From contig CM066994.1 of assembly GCA_033977485.1 (NCBI GenBank), positions 118,878,458-118,942,457 of the forward strand: 64,000 bases of DNA, read 5' to 3'. The position numbers and the translations under genes are program-made. The notes beneath the pieces were generated by a model. That model was not told where the DNA came from and searched no databases. It saw nothing but the letters and a program-made list of their open reading frames with translations. Source of the DNA: Hydrangea macrophylla (taxonomy: Eukaryota > Streptophyta > Magnoliopsida > Cornales > Hydrangeaceae). How positions within the stretch are numbered: position 1 is the stretch's first letter; each line of letters opens with the position of its first letter. Positions 10,706 to 21,960 of the stretch are shown here, piece by piece.

Positions 10706-12700
10706 ATGTCCTTAGATACTACTGAAGCTTTATATCAAGTACCACATAGTTCTAATATTTCTATTGATTCATCTAGTATACAATTTCCTAGAATAATGGC
10801 ATAAATTGTAGGACCAGAAGGAATCGCTGATGATGCTCATAGTGAGCAGGGGGAAAATATACCACAATTTGTTTTACCAGAATGTGAACAACGTTCTTTA
10901 CGTGATTTATTTACCCCAGAAAGAAATATCACTATTTCTTGCATCACTCTACCTAGACATACAGGAAATTTTTACTTTAGACAAGGCATGATTCCACTCT
11001 TACCAACTTTCTATGGAATGGGGTCAGAACGTGCTTATTTACATAGTCGTAAATTTGAAGAAGTTTGTAGTACGTTCTCTGATCAAAGCTGTCCTATTGA
11101 AATAATCCGTCTTAAACTTTTTCCTTTTTCTTTAAAAGATAAAGCTAAAGCTTGGCTTTTATCTCTCCGTCCTGGATCTATAACTTCATGGCATGATATC
11201 AATGAAGCCTTTCTACAAAAATTCTATTCAAAAAATTTAACTAATAGCATGATGTGTCAAATTAAACTTTTTACTCAAAAAGAAAATGAACCATTCCCTG
11301 AAGTTTGGGAACGTTTTAAAGATCTTCTACTAGCTTGTCCACATCATGGATTTGAAAAATGACGTCTAATTAATTTCTTTTATGAAGGATTAGAATCTAA
11401 ATCAAAGAAATTAGTTGAAACTATCTGCCAAGGAGAATTTTTTTAGTAAAACTGCCGATGAAGCTGAATTATATTTTGATTGGCTTAGCGAAAATGCTCC
11501 CCAGTGGAAAAAAGAAGAAATTGGTAGAACGGAAAAAACTAAAAGTTTATACTAATTACAATCAGAAGATGAATTAATACTAATCTATGAAGATTTAGCA
11601 CGTAAAGTAGAAGCTATTACAGTAGAAAAAAATAATCCACCTAAGAAGAAAAGAGATCTTTGTGACAATTGTCATACGTTAGGACATCCTACGAATGAAT
11701 GTCTTAACAGTTCAAATTTTCAAGAAAATTGCTCCAGCAGAGATAAATGCTGTGAATAATTATAGGGGTCCTCAAAACTGCTATGGTAATTCATACCAGT
11801 CTAACTGGAGGAATCCTCCAAATCATATGTATACCACAGAAGGTATTCTACAACTTCAAACTCAACACCAGCCTCCTCAAAATAATCAATATTTATCTCC
11901 TCCGTCTCAATTTCAACAAACACAAAATGCATATCCTAATATACAACAAAATTCTAATGTTTATGTGCCTCCGCACAAGAAAGTACAAGAGGAACTTTTA
12001 CTGTCTATGATGCAACAATTAATACAAATCATGGGAAAACTACAAACATTTGTGGATAATATTAATAATCAATACGATTCTAAAGGAAAAGGTATTCTTC
12101 CTGCCCAACCACAACCTAATCTAAGGGGACAACCACAAGGTGATTCCTCAACTTCTGGTAATAGTCAACATGAACAAGTAAAAGCTATAACTGTACTAAG
12201 AAGTGATAAGGCTGTTGGACAAGAAATTTTACCTTTTTCAGAAGAAATTGAGCATACAAATAAGGATAATAATATGCAAGAGATTGAGGAAGAAATAAAT
12301 GAAGATAAAATTGCTAATGAAGTTGAAGTTGAAACCCTTGAAAAACAGCAAATTTCTCAAGAAAATGAAACATCGGATTTACCAGTGGAAAAAGAAACAG
12401 AGGAAACTCCTGAATATTCTCCTCAAATTCCTTATCCACAACGTTTAAGAAAATACCAAGATACTAAGAATCAGGAATATTTAGAATTATTTAAACAAGT
12501 ACACATTAATATTCCTCTCATAGATATGATTAATCAAGTACCTGCTTATGCAAAATTCTTAAAAGATTTATGTACTGTCAAATGTAAGCAAAATGTAAGA
12601 AGGGATGCGTATTCCGCTGACTTCGTTGAAGAAATTAATTTCATCGTACAACATAATTTACCAACAAAATTAAAGACCCAGATACACCAACAATATCGTG
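10706..12700 (+). pseudogene. gag: gag pseudogene, Athila-type
   Basis: Starts at ATG 10706. An in-frame TAA at 10802 is followed by the gag core domain (10988-11362), with RLKLFPFSLKDKAKAWL and a W-rich C-terminal half typical of plant gypsy retrotransposon gag. It is broken again by TGA at 11360, a one-base shift in a T-run near 11438 and a TAA near 11552. A zinc knuckle, CDNCHTLGHPTNEC (CX2CX4HX4C), lies at 11661-11702. Another shift follows, then a Q/N-rich linker and a spacer with ITVLRSDKAV and PYPQRLRKYQ before the protease. In life the protein forms the virus-like particle and binds RNA. At least two frameshifts and three stops make it non-functional. Confidence 0.88.
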
Positions 12701-13090
12701 TATTATTGGAAATCACAAAATCAATCACGCACTCCTTGATTTAGGAGTTAGTGTGAACTTGCTTCCTTATTCTGCTTATCAAGAACTTGGATTAGGTGAG
12801 CTAAAGCCTATTTGCATGGTATTACAACTTGTTGATAGATCTACAAAATATCCGCGAGGAATTTTGTCATCCTTGATACAGAACCAGTATTAGATACTAA
12901 TGTACAAATATCAGTCATTTTTGGAAGACCCTTGGCTACCATTGATGCCACTATTCGAATCCGTAGTGGTATGATGACTGTAGTATTTGAAAATATGACT
13001 TTAAATATTAAAGTTTTTTCTAATCCACAACATCAAGAAGAAGATGAGAATATTGAAGAAGTTCATGCTATAGAATCTCTATCAAGATAA
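12701..13090 (+). pseudogene. Retroviral-type aspartic protease remnant
   Basis: In a frame different from the preceding ORF, the active-site neighbourhood reads ALLDLGVSVNLLP (Asp codon 12738-12740), where the family has D-(S/T/L)-G-(A/V)-S. Downstream GRPLATIDA-type sequence (about 12927) is the conserved flap-distal strand of Athila proteases. At least one further frameshift near 12870 separates the two parts. The domain would process the Gag-Pol polyprotein. Confidence 0.8.
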
Positions 13091-13329
13091 TATTTTAACT
13101 TGACTTGTTACAATGATCTAGTAGAATCTGTTATTAATAACTCTATTCAGAAAATAGACAGTAATAATCTGCAAGAATATCTTATGAGTCAAGTATGTTT
13201 TAATGAAGATTCAACAGAAGAAATAATTCAAGAAGCAATGTGAACAACACATTTTGAACCTTTACTACTAAAGACTACATTAACACTTCAATCTAATTTA
13301 GAAACTCCACAGTTGGAATTAAAAGAACT

Positions 13330-14469
13330 CCCTAAATAGCTTAAATATGCTTTTCTTGGTATTAATAATGCTTATCCCGTAATAATATCATCTCTTCTAG
13401 ATTCCAGTCAAGAAAATAAACTCATTAGTATGCTTCAAAAGCATAAAAGTGTCATTGGTTGGAGTATAGCAGATTTAAAAGGAATAAACCCTTCAATATG
13501 CACTCATAATATATATATATATATATCTTGAAGATAATGCTAAAACCTCAAGAGCAATGCAAAGAAGACTTAATCCTATTATGCAGGAGGTAGTTAAGAA
13601 GGAAGTTTTCAAGCTACTCAACATGGGTATTATATATTCAATATCCGACAGTAAATGGGTAAGTCCAACACAAGTTATACCAAAGAAAGCAGGAATTACA
13701 GTTGTTCCAAATTCAAAGGAAGAATTAATTTTCACTCGTGTCACTACTGGATGGCGTGTATGCATAGACTACAGAAAACTCAATGCTGTAACCCGTAAGA
13801 ATCACTTCCCTTTACCTTTTATGGATCAAATGTTAGAAAAAATAGCGGGTCATAAGTATTATTGTTTTCTAGATGGTTATAGTGGTTACAATTAAATAGA
13901 GATCGCACTAGAAGATTAGGAAAAAACTACTTTCACATGTCCATTTGGAACTTTCGCCTACCTTTGGTCTTTGCAACGCACTTGCGACTTTTCAAAGGTG
14001 TATGCTAAGTATTTTCAACGATATGGTAGAAAAGAATTTAGAAGTTTTTATGGATGATTTTTCAATTTTTGGGAAATCCTATGATGATTGCCTTAGCAAT
14101 TTTCAGAAAGTTCTCCAGAGATGTGAAGAAAAAAGTTTAGTTTTAAATTGAAAAAAATGTCATTTTATGGTCACTAAAGGTATTGTCTTAGTACACATTA
14201 TTTCTAAAAATGGGATACAGGTAGACAAAGTCAAAATAGATCTTATAGCTAATTTACCTATTCCCAAAACTGTAAAAGATATCCGTTCATTCTTAGGACA
14301 TGCAGGTTTTTATCGCCGATTCATAAAAAAATTCATTACTATTTCTAGACCTTTATGTCAATTATTTGCCAAAGACACACCTTTTGAATGGACTAAAGAA
14401 CGTCAAAACTCCTTTGAACAATTAAAAGAGCATCTCACTACTGCACCTATTATGCAATCTCCTGATTAG
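13330..14469 (+). pseudogene. pol: Reverse transcriptase remnant (gypsy type)
   Basis: The region opens with LKYAFLGINNAYPVIISS and then the RT fingers (13557 on: RRLNPIMQEVVKKEVFKLL). The conserved blocks DSKWVSPTQVIPKK, GWRVCIDYRKLN and YYCFLDGYSGYN follow. The catalytic box FMDDFSIFG is at about 14048, in place of the family's YxDD. An (AT)n run (13508-13526) interrupts the N-terminal part. Stops at 13893 (TAA), 13917 (TAG), 14149 (TGA) and 14467 (TAG), plus a frameshift near 13948, break it. Each of these stops is one transition from the residue expected at that place (Q or W). Confidence 0.9.
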
Positions 14470-14950
14470 AGCTTACCATTTGAATTAATGTGTGATGCTA
14501 GCGACTTTGCCATTGGAGTTGTCCTAGGGCAGAGAAAGGATAAAAAGGCATCAGTTATATATTACACCAGTAGAACTCTGGATAGTGCACAAATGAACTA
14601 CTCAATTACTGAAAAAGAATTGTTAGTCGTGGTATTCGCCCTTAATAAATTCAGGCAATACTTGATTGGTTCCCCTATTGTCTGTTTTACTGACCACTCA
14701 GCTCTTAAATATCTTCTTTCAAAGAAAGATAGTAAGCCTATGCTTATTAAGTGGATACTCCTACTACAGGAATTTAATTTAATAATTAAAGACAAAAAAG
14801 GAGGAAAAAATGTGGTAGTTGATCACTTATCCCGCCTCACTTTTGAGGACAATACTAGTGAACCCTTACTTATTCAAGATTATTTTCCTGATGAACAGTT
14901 ATTCTCTGTGACTTCCTTGCCATGGTATGCTGATCTTGTTTATTATTTAG
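14470..14950 (+). pseudogene. RNase H remnant of the Athila-type pol
   Basis: [17 protein letters not shown] carries the first catalytic Asp, [16 protein letters not shown] the Glu, and [11 protein letters not shown] the next Asp, in the expected gypsy order. DHLSRL at about 14821 marks the usual end of the domain. The frame from 14488 to 15267 is open, making this the best-preserved part of the element. Confidence 0.85.
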
Positions 14951-16218
14951 TAACTGGAAAAATACCAAGTAATTGGTCGTCATCTGATAAAAAAAGATTC
15001 CTAGCTATTGCTAGGCATTTCTACTTTGATGACCCATATTTGCTTAAATATTGTGCTAATCACTTAATTAGGAAATATGTTCCTAATGAAGAAATCGAAA
15101 ATATACTTTTCATGTGTCATTCGTCCTTTTGTGGAGGACATTTTTCATCTCGAGTAACTACTATGAAAATTTTACAAAGCGGTTTATATTGGCCGACTCT
15201 ATTTAAAGATTCATATTTATACTGTAAGGCTTGTAATCGTTGTCAAATGTTAGCCATTATTACATAAAGAAATCAAATGCCAATGACCCCTATAATTACA
15301 ATTGAAATATTTGATTGTTGGGGTATTGACTTTATGGGACATTTTCCTCCATCTTGCCAATATGAATATATTTTATTAGCAGTCGAATATGTTTCAAAAT
15401 GGGTAGAAGCTATTCCTACAAGAAAAAATAATCATCGTACAGTTATTGCTTTTTTAAAAGATAATATACTTTCTCGATTTGGAACTCCAAAAGTAATAAT
15501 AAGTGATCAAGGAACTCATTTTTATAACAAGCCATTTGAAAAATTAATGAAAAGATATGGAGTGACCCATAAGGTGTCAACTGCATACCATCCACAAACA
15601 AATGGGCAAGCTGAATTAGCCAATAGGCAAATTAAGCATATTCTCGAAAAAAACTATTAATTCTAATCGTAAAGACTGGTCTTCAAAATTAACAGATGCT
15701 TTGTGGGCATATAGAACAACTTATAAGACCCATTTGGGGATGTCTCCATATAGACTTGTCTATGGAAAAGCTTGTCACCTACCAGTAGAATTAGAACATA
15801 AGGCATATTGGGCGACTAGAACTTTAAATTGTAATATTGAAGAGGGAGAAATTAAAAAAAATTACAATTAAGTGAGCTTGAAGAAATTCGTAAAGACGCA
15901 TATGATAATGCCCGAATTCATCAAGCAAGAACTAAAATGTATCATAATAAGAATCTTTTGCGCAAAAGATTTACCCCCGCGCAAAAAGTTTTATTATATG
16001 ACTCAAGACTACATCTTTTTAGAGGAAAAATGAAATCTCGATGGACTGGTCCATATACAATCAAAAATGTTTATCCTTATGGAATTGTCGAGACTGAGGA
16101 CCCTAAAGATGGAAATACATTTAAAGTTAATGGACATAGATTAAAACCATTTTTAGAAGGATTTGAACCTGAGTTGGAGTTCATTCCTTTGGAGAACCCC
16201 AACTATAATGCTCCTTAA
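14951..16218 (+). pseudogene. Integrase remnant of the Athila-type pol
   Basis: An HHCC zinc-binding region is visible ([11 protein letters not shown] near 15118, then CKACNRCQ near 15223). After a stop at 15265 the catalytic core continues with Asp at 15328, Asp at 15505 and Glu at 15613. Thirty-five residues lie between the second Asp and the Glu, so the DD35E core residues are intact. A one-base gain in an A-run near 15650 and a second shift in an A-run near 15860 split off the C-terminal domain (RSRLHLF-type region and KMKSRWTGPY, ending at 16218). Confidence 0.88.
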
Positions 16219-19200
16219 TATCTTAAAATATAATTGGTATAGGACATATTGTATCAGAGTATTTATGTTTTCATAGTTCTATACTCTTAATTAAATAACT
16301 TTTTATACATATGAGTTAATTTTGTCATTAGTATTGTATCTTTTCTTTGTTTATCTATTTTTATTACAGGTGTTATCCTTTGCTTCTTTTTCTCATCTCA
16401 CTCATTGAGTACAATGTCAAACTCAGTTGGGGTGGACAGTTTCACAATTAACATCGGTTTGTTTGTTTTATCTTTATTTCATAAAAAAAATATAAAAAAA
16501 AAATTTCTGTATTAGCTTCTCTAGAGAGAGATACACTGAAAAAGAGAAAAATGGCTTTAAATAGGGCTTTGAACCCTAAAAACTTTCCCCATTCATCTTT
16601 TTCCTTTCTTTTTCCCTCTCGTAGATCTCTCTCTCACCCTCTGCAACTCTCTCACTCTCTCCCCCGATCTCTCATTCTCTCTTATATTCTTTTCAATTTT
16701 TTTTTAAATTTTTTTGATCCAAAATCAAGATCCACTCTACTGATCACTAAAGGTAAGATTTATGGTCTAGAGAAAAGTTTGATTTTGATTTTATTCTCTA
16801 TTTTTCCGATTTCGTCTTAAATTTTTAGTTTGTTTTTTTTAAGATTTTTATTTTCTCTCTTTTCCATTATCTAACAAAAATATAATACATAAGTTTTAGG
16901 TACCCACTCACCAAAGAAGCTTAGAAATATCACTCGATCTACGACCCTACCAGGTTATTATATTTCCAAGAGCTAGGTGATATTTTTTCATTTCTTTAAA
17001 AAAAAAAAAGAATGAATGAATGACGAACACATCAGCGCTCTTTTGATTTTTGAACTTTATACCATAATTTTCCTTATTATCATTATTGTACTAATATGTT
17101 ATCTTGGACTTTTCTAAAAAAAGAGAGAGAAAAATGTAGTCTTTCTTTTTTGTGTGTTCTAGTTTTTTGTTATAAAAAAAATGTCGTTTTTCTTTTTAAG
17201 TTTTCTGTTCTAAAAAAATATAATTTTAGTTTCTGAATGTATATATATATTTCAATATAAATATTTTTAGTTTTTAAATAAAATTCCCACCCACCCCCTC
17301 TAATCTCTATTTAATTAGATCTTAGTTGATAGTTGGAAAGAGTGGAGGGTTGAGTCTAGCCTCTCTTGTTGGCTGAGAGTATAAAAAATAGATCCAATAG
17401 TCGATGACCAGACGTTAATGGGTCGCTCACTTGTTTCTGAGCAGAAGAAACCCTTTGCTGGCACTAGTCTTTATGCCATCAAAAGGAAAACTAAAATGTT
17501 AGGATGGTGTTTGAATTGTTATAGAGAAGAATGTCCTGATTGAATTGCTCGTGATGACACATCTTTTAAAGTTTACTACTGCTACAAAAGACAATTCAAA
17601 TCAAAACAAAAGAAAATTTTGGTTGAGAAAGATGACTGGATTTTTTGATACCCAAATAAATTTTGTTTTCTCATCCCTCATTTCTTTTTATTTTTATTGT
17701 TTTTGTTTTTAAATTTATTTTCAGTGCATTTCAATAATTTTGAGTCAGGACAGACTTTAAAATAATCCTACGTGTACATCTGGCTTTCATTAGCTGGTTC
17801 GATAGGAGTAATTTGCATGATCCCAACATCACCAGATATGTCTAGTGCGGTGAATGACTCTAGAGGTAGCGAAAACTAGGTAAAGACAGAATTATCTCCT
17901 AGTCTCTTACTGATGTTTTTAGCTTGCTAGTAATTCTAGACCCATCTCTTTTACTAGAGGTGGATGGGTTATCATGACAACTTGGATGCTCCGGATTGCG
18001 TAGCCTCTTTTGTATAGGTACAGAGGATACTAGTCGCACCATATATGTATCCAACTTAGTGGATGCGCTTAGGATTTTTTTAGAAGTTTTTCTTTTACTT
18101 TATATAAGAAAAATTTGACACGTTAATGTTATTTTGGGTATGTTAATAGCATATAACATGTTGTCACATGTTTTACTATTTTCAAATGCTAGAAACTCTA
18201 TAGACTTTAAATCTTTTTGAAATAGTGTGAAAATACTTACTGAATCTAAATGGATGAGTAAACATAAACTATGCAGTTTAAAGACAAGTAGTGGAAACTA
18301 ATTAACCCATGTGAGCTTTTGTGCCAATATTTCTTTATGAGGGTTACTATTCTTTCCAGTCTCATTTTATTCTCTTTATCATATCACTCGTTGAAAGTCT
18401 CATTATTTTTCCCTTTGACTGATCATTAGAAGAGAACGTTCAGGATTTACCATCAGAACTTCTAAATTGCTTGAATGAAAAAAGTCAATCTCCTTCGTCA
18501 TTTTTGCTTTCAAATACCCCCTTTCACCTTATATTGCCTTATTCCCAATTCTCTTCAAATCATGCCTTGCTCCACCTGGGAGTACAAACCTCACTTTTAT
18601 ATCCAGGTATGTGATTGGACTGTAAAGATATTGCAAAAAGTGATAAAAAAAAAGGAGTTGATTTAAAACAAAAAAAGACAAAAAAAGACAAAAAAAGAAA
18701 AAAAAAATGAGAAACTAAAAAAATAAAAAATGTACAAATGATAAAAAGGAGAAGAAAAAGAAAAAGGTTGGAATGAATTGCACAATACTCCAATCACATG
18801 CTTAAAACAAATACACCCAAAATCTCCTACTCATATTAATTTCTAACCTACCAGTCAAAGTCCTAATGATTTAAAAAAAAAATTAATTTTTAAATTTAAG
18901 TGATAAGGATATTCTACACGGTAGATCGCTCTTCTAATGCTAAGTATTCTTTCATGAGACTTATTGTACTCCAAATGCCTATATATTGAGTCATCAAAAT
19001 GGAAGTAATTTCTCTATCTTTGCTTCCCTGCCAAGTGAGATATTCTCTACACCGGTTTATGAGAGTTTCTCCATAAAAGAGTGAAATCCTAGTGAGATTT
19101 GAATTAAAACTACAAATTTTATGATTGTTAATAGTTATGTAAACTTTAAAGTTGAGATCAGTTGCTTGATTTTTCAAGTACACACTGTTAGTTTAAAGAG

Positions 19201-19483
19201 TATAAAAAATGCTACCATTGACAAACTGTGAGTATGTGTGTTGCATTACTATTGCATACTTGAAAATTTCATTTTATTGTCAAACTTAATCTAATCTGTT
19301 ATAAAAAGGGAAAAATCTTCCTTTATTTTTATTTTACTTTTATTTATACATTTCAAAATAATAATAATAATAATAATAATAACAATTTTGAATTTTGTAG
19401 GTATGTTCACTGCAAACCCTCATGAGACAACACTCGTCCACTAGGGCTAACCTAGAGGTTTAACGGCTTGTTGCATACGCTAA
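16219..19483 (+). other. 3' non-coding region of the Athila-type element
   Basis: About 3.3 kb with no recognisable env-like ORF. 'gtcaaactcagttggggtgg' at 16416 is the kind of sequence that follows pol in Tat/Athila elements. Positions 16570-16680 are pyrimidine-rich (CT runs). The rest is AT-rich with scattered stops in all frames. Confidence 0.6.
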
Positions 19484-20087
19484 GACCCCGTTTGGTTTGT
19501 ATGGAAAGGAATGTATACAAGTAAATAGATTCCAGGTAATCAGAATCTATAGAAAGGAATCTGTTTTACATTCCATTATATTGTTTGGGTAAATAATGAA
19601 TATAATAATAGAAATATGATAGATTAATTCCAATTCATATGTTTGGTTTATGATAATTTAGTTGGGAATTGAAACAATATTTAAATAAGTAAACTTAATT
19701 TTTCCTATATATTTACCACACACATATATAAACATATGTATATATACATATTAATCAATAAGATCACAAAAATGAAATATGATAAAATCAAAATTTTGAA
19801 TATAACTTAATCAAAATTTTAAAAATAATTAGATAAGGTCAAAATGTAAGGATCAAGTTGGTTGAAGATCTCTAATATTTAGCTCATTTTCTCAATTCCT
19901 AAGGAAATGAATCTCATTATCACCTCTAGATAAGGAATTAGTTTCCTTATTTTTCTAAAAAACTACTTCCATTTGGAATTAAATCCAATATGGATTCCAA
20001 ACTATTTAAATGTACCAAACATAAGAAAGTGATTCTAGGAAATGAGTTTCCTCCATTGGATTCATTTCCGTGCAAACCAAACGGGCC
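19484..20087. mobile_element. PIF/Harbinger-like (Tourist-type) MITE
   Basis: Inverted termini GACCCCGTTTGGTTTG and (reverse complement of right end) GGCCCGTTTGGTTTG. Flanked by a 3-bp duplication TAA at 19481-19483 and 20088-20090. A TAA/TTA duplication with G-starting termini fits PIF/Harbinger. It lies in the Athila 3' region and carries no transposase. Confidence 0.7.
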
Positions 20088-20479
20088 TAAATGCAATCGC
20101 GATTCCTGCGACAGTGAGTTAGGTAGTTTTATTTTCCTTAGTTTATTCCTACTCTTTAATAAAACTTCTAGAACAATTTCTCTTTTCACTTCATTGCTAG
20201 GGACTAGCAATAAGTTAGTTGAGGGGTGTGACAAACATTAAATATTGCGCACATTTATGTGTCAATATAATAGACATAATGCTCATTTAATCTCTCAAAT
20301 TCCTAATTTTACATGCATATTTGAATTAATATAATTTAATAGTGATGTCACTCAAATGCGTGTAAAAATGTGTTTTTACATATTTTATGTAATACCCTGT
20401 ATTTTGGTATATTAATAAGACTGGTATTTCATTTCTATACTCGTATAAACTTTCTCTTCCTTTTGGTGAATTTTGATAC

Positions 20480-20692
20480 CAATCGATTGATAAGTTTTCC
20501 CAATCGATTGACACTTTTCAGATACCAATCGATTGATAAGTATTCCCAATCGATTGCCATTTTACCGACTAAAATTGATTACGTGTCAACATTCCAATCG
20601 ATTGCCATTCATCCCAATCGATTGACATTGTTCCCAATCGATTGACTACAAATATCTGTTTCCAATCGATTGACTGGTGTCTCAATCGATTG
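20480..20692. repeat. Cluster 1 of the palindrome CAATCGATTG (9 copies)
   Basis: Nine exact copies of the self-complementary decamer CAATCGATTG, usually followed by a, c or g and often preceded by cc or ct. Spacing is irregular, about 20-35 bp. The cluster lies just upstream of the TATA-like site of the solo LTR. Confidence 0.95.
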
Positions 20693-21170
20693 ACATAAGC
20701 TGAGAAATATTTTCTTCTTTCCTTCAGCTTTAAACGTGTGGCACTCTTAACCCCTATATATACTCGTTCATTTGTGGCCTTGGGTCACTTTGGCAGCTTG
20801 AGAGAGAGAGGCATACCTCTTGTGAGATATATACATACATATATCTATCTATATATCTATATCTATACACACACACACACACACACTGACCTTGGCAACT
20901 TGAAGAAGAGAAGAACAAGAAGAAGAAAGGAAGAAGAAGGAAGAGACAGAGAGAGAGAGAAGGCTGGACAGAGAAAGAGAAGAAGAGAGAGAGAGGAAAG
21001 CTTGAGTATTCAAGCCCACACCCACCCAAACGCACCCTAAGTGAGTCCTAACTCACTTGGTCACTTTATTTGATGTATTTACAAGTTGTTATGACCTTTA
21101 GATGTGATAAGAGTATGATTTCTACGTTTAAATATGCTGTTTTTACAATCTGCTGGAGAAGACGTAGTAT

Positions 21171-21327
21171 CAATCGATTGACATAATCTCAATCGATTGA
21201 CATCAGTCGTTTCTCAATCGATTGAATAGGATTCCAATCGATTGACATCTCAATCGATTGCCATGTTTCTCAATCGATTGGTATAACTTTTTGTCCCAAT
21301 CGATTGAACCTCTGTTCCAATCGATTG
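21171..21327. repeat. Cluster 2 of the palindrome CAATCGATTG (8 copies)
   Basis: Eight further exact copies within 157 bp, downstream of the TATA-like site. The sequence between copies is not conserved; only the decamer is. Confidence 0.95.
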
Positions 21328-21639
21328 GCATGATCAGAACATGGTTTTCCTTTGCCTGTTATTGTATAAAGGTTTAGTTGTTCGATTTCTGATTCGGAAT
21401 TTCCATTATGCGACTATAGGGTAGACAGGAGTAATGTGACACCAAAGATTTATGGATAATGAATAAAAAGTAATATGAAGACGTGGGTGACGTGTTGTTC
21501 TGATATAATTTGATATCCGTTTTCTTTTAATCCGAGTAGTCAGGCCACATTGGGAATTGTCATGTGTCGATGTTAGAATGGAACGTAAGTAGGTTTGGTA
21601 AGTTCTGGGAATGGTACGTGGATGGACGATTGGTCATGA

Positions 21640-21960
21640 TATGCTCTGAAAAGCGGTGAACCGGATACATGGTTCTTAAAAGCAGTGAGCTGGACCAAAT
21701 AGTCCTAAGATAGACTGGATGATCTATGATATGCTCTTAAAAGCGGTGAACATGACCATTGTTCTTAAAAGCGGTGAGCTGGGATCACTAGTAGATGACG
21801 TTGAGTCATGGCAATAGATTGATATGCCTTGTTCGAAACGTTATATCCCTGAAATGCGGTGAACAGGATCATTGTTCTTAAAAGCTGGGGACAGACTGAC
21901 GTGGAGTCCATGACATGCGGTGAGCAGGATATATTGCTCTTAAAAGCGATGGACAGAATA
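21640..21960 (+). repeat. Diverged tandem repeats with core TTAAAAGCGGTGA
   Basis: About eight copies of a phrase such as 'ctcttaaaagcggtgaac' or 'ttcttaaaagcggtgagctgg', spaced about 30-50 bp, with one or two substitutions each. They lie in the 3' half of the solo LTR. Confidence 0.85.

Noticed and set aside
16551..16820. env-like or cellular ORF after pol
   Set aside because: Pyrimidine-rich low-complexity frame without signal/transmembrane pattern typical of env-like proteins.
20480..21327. CRISPR-like array
   Set aside because: Repeats are 10-bp palindromes with irregular spacing, in a plant LTR; no cas genes and no constant spacer length.
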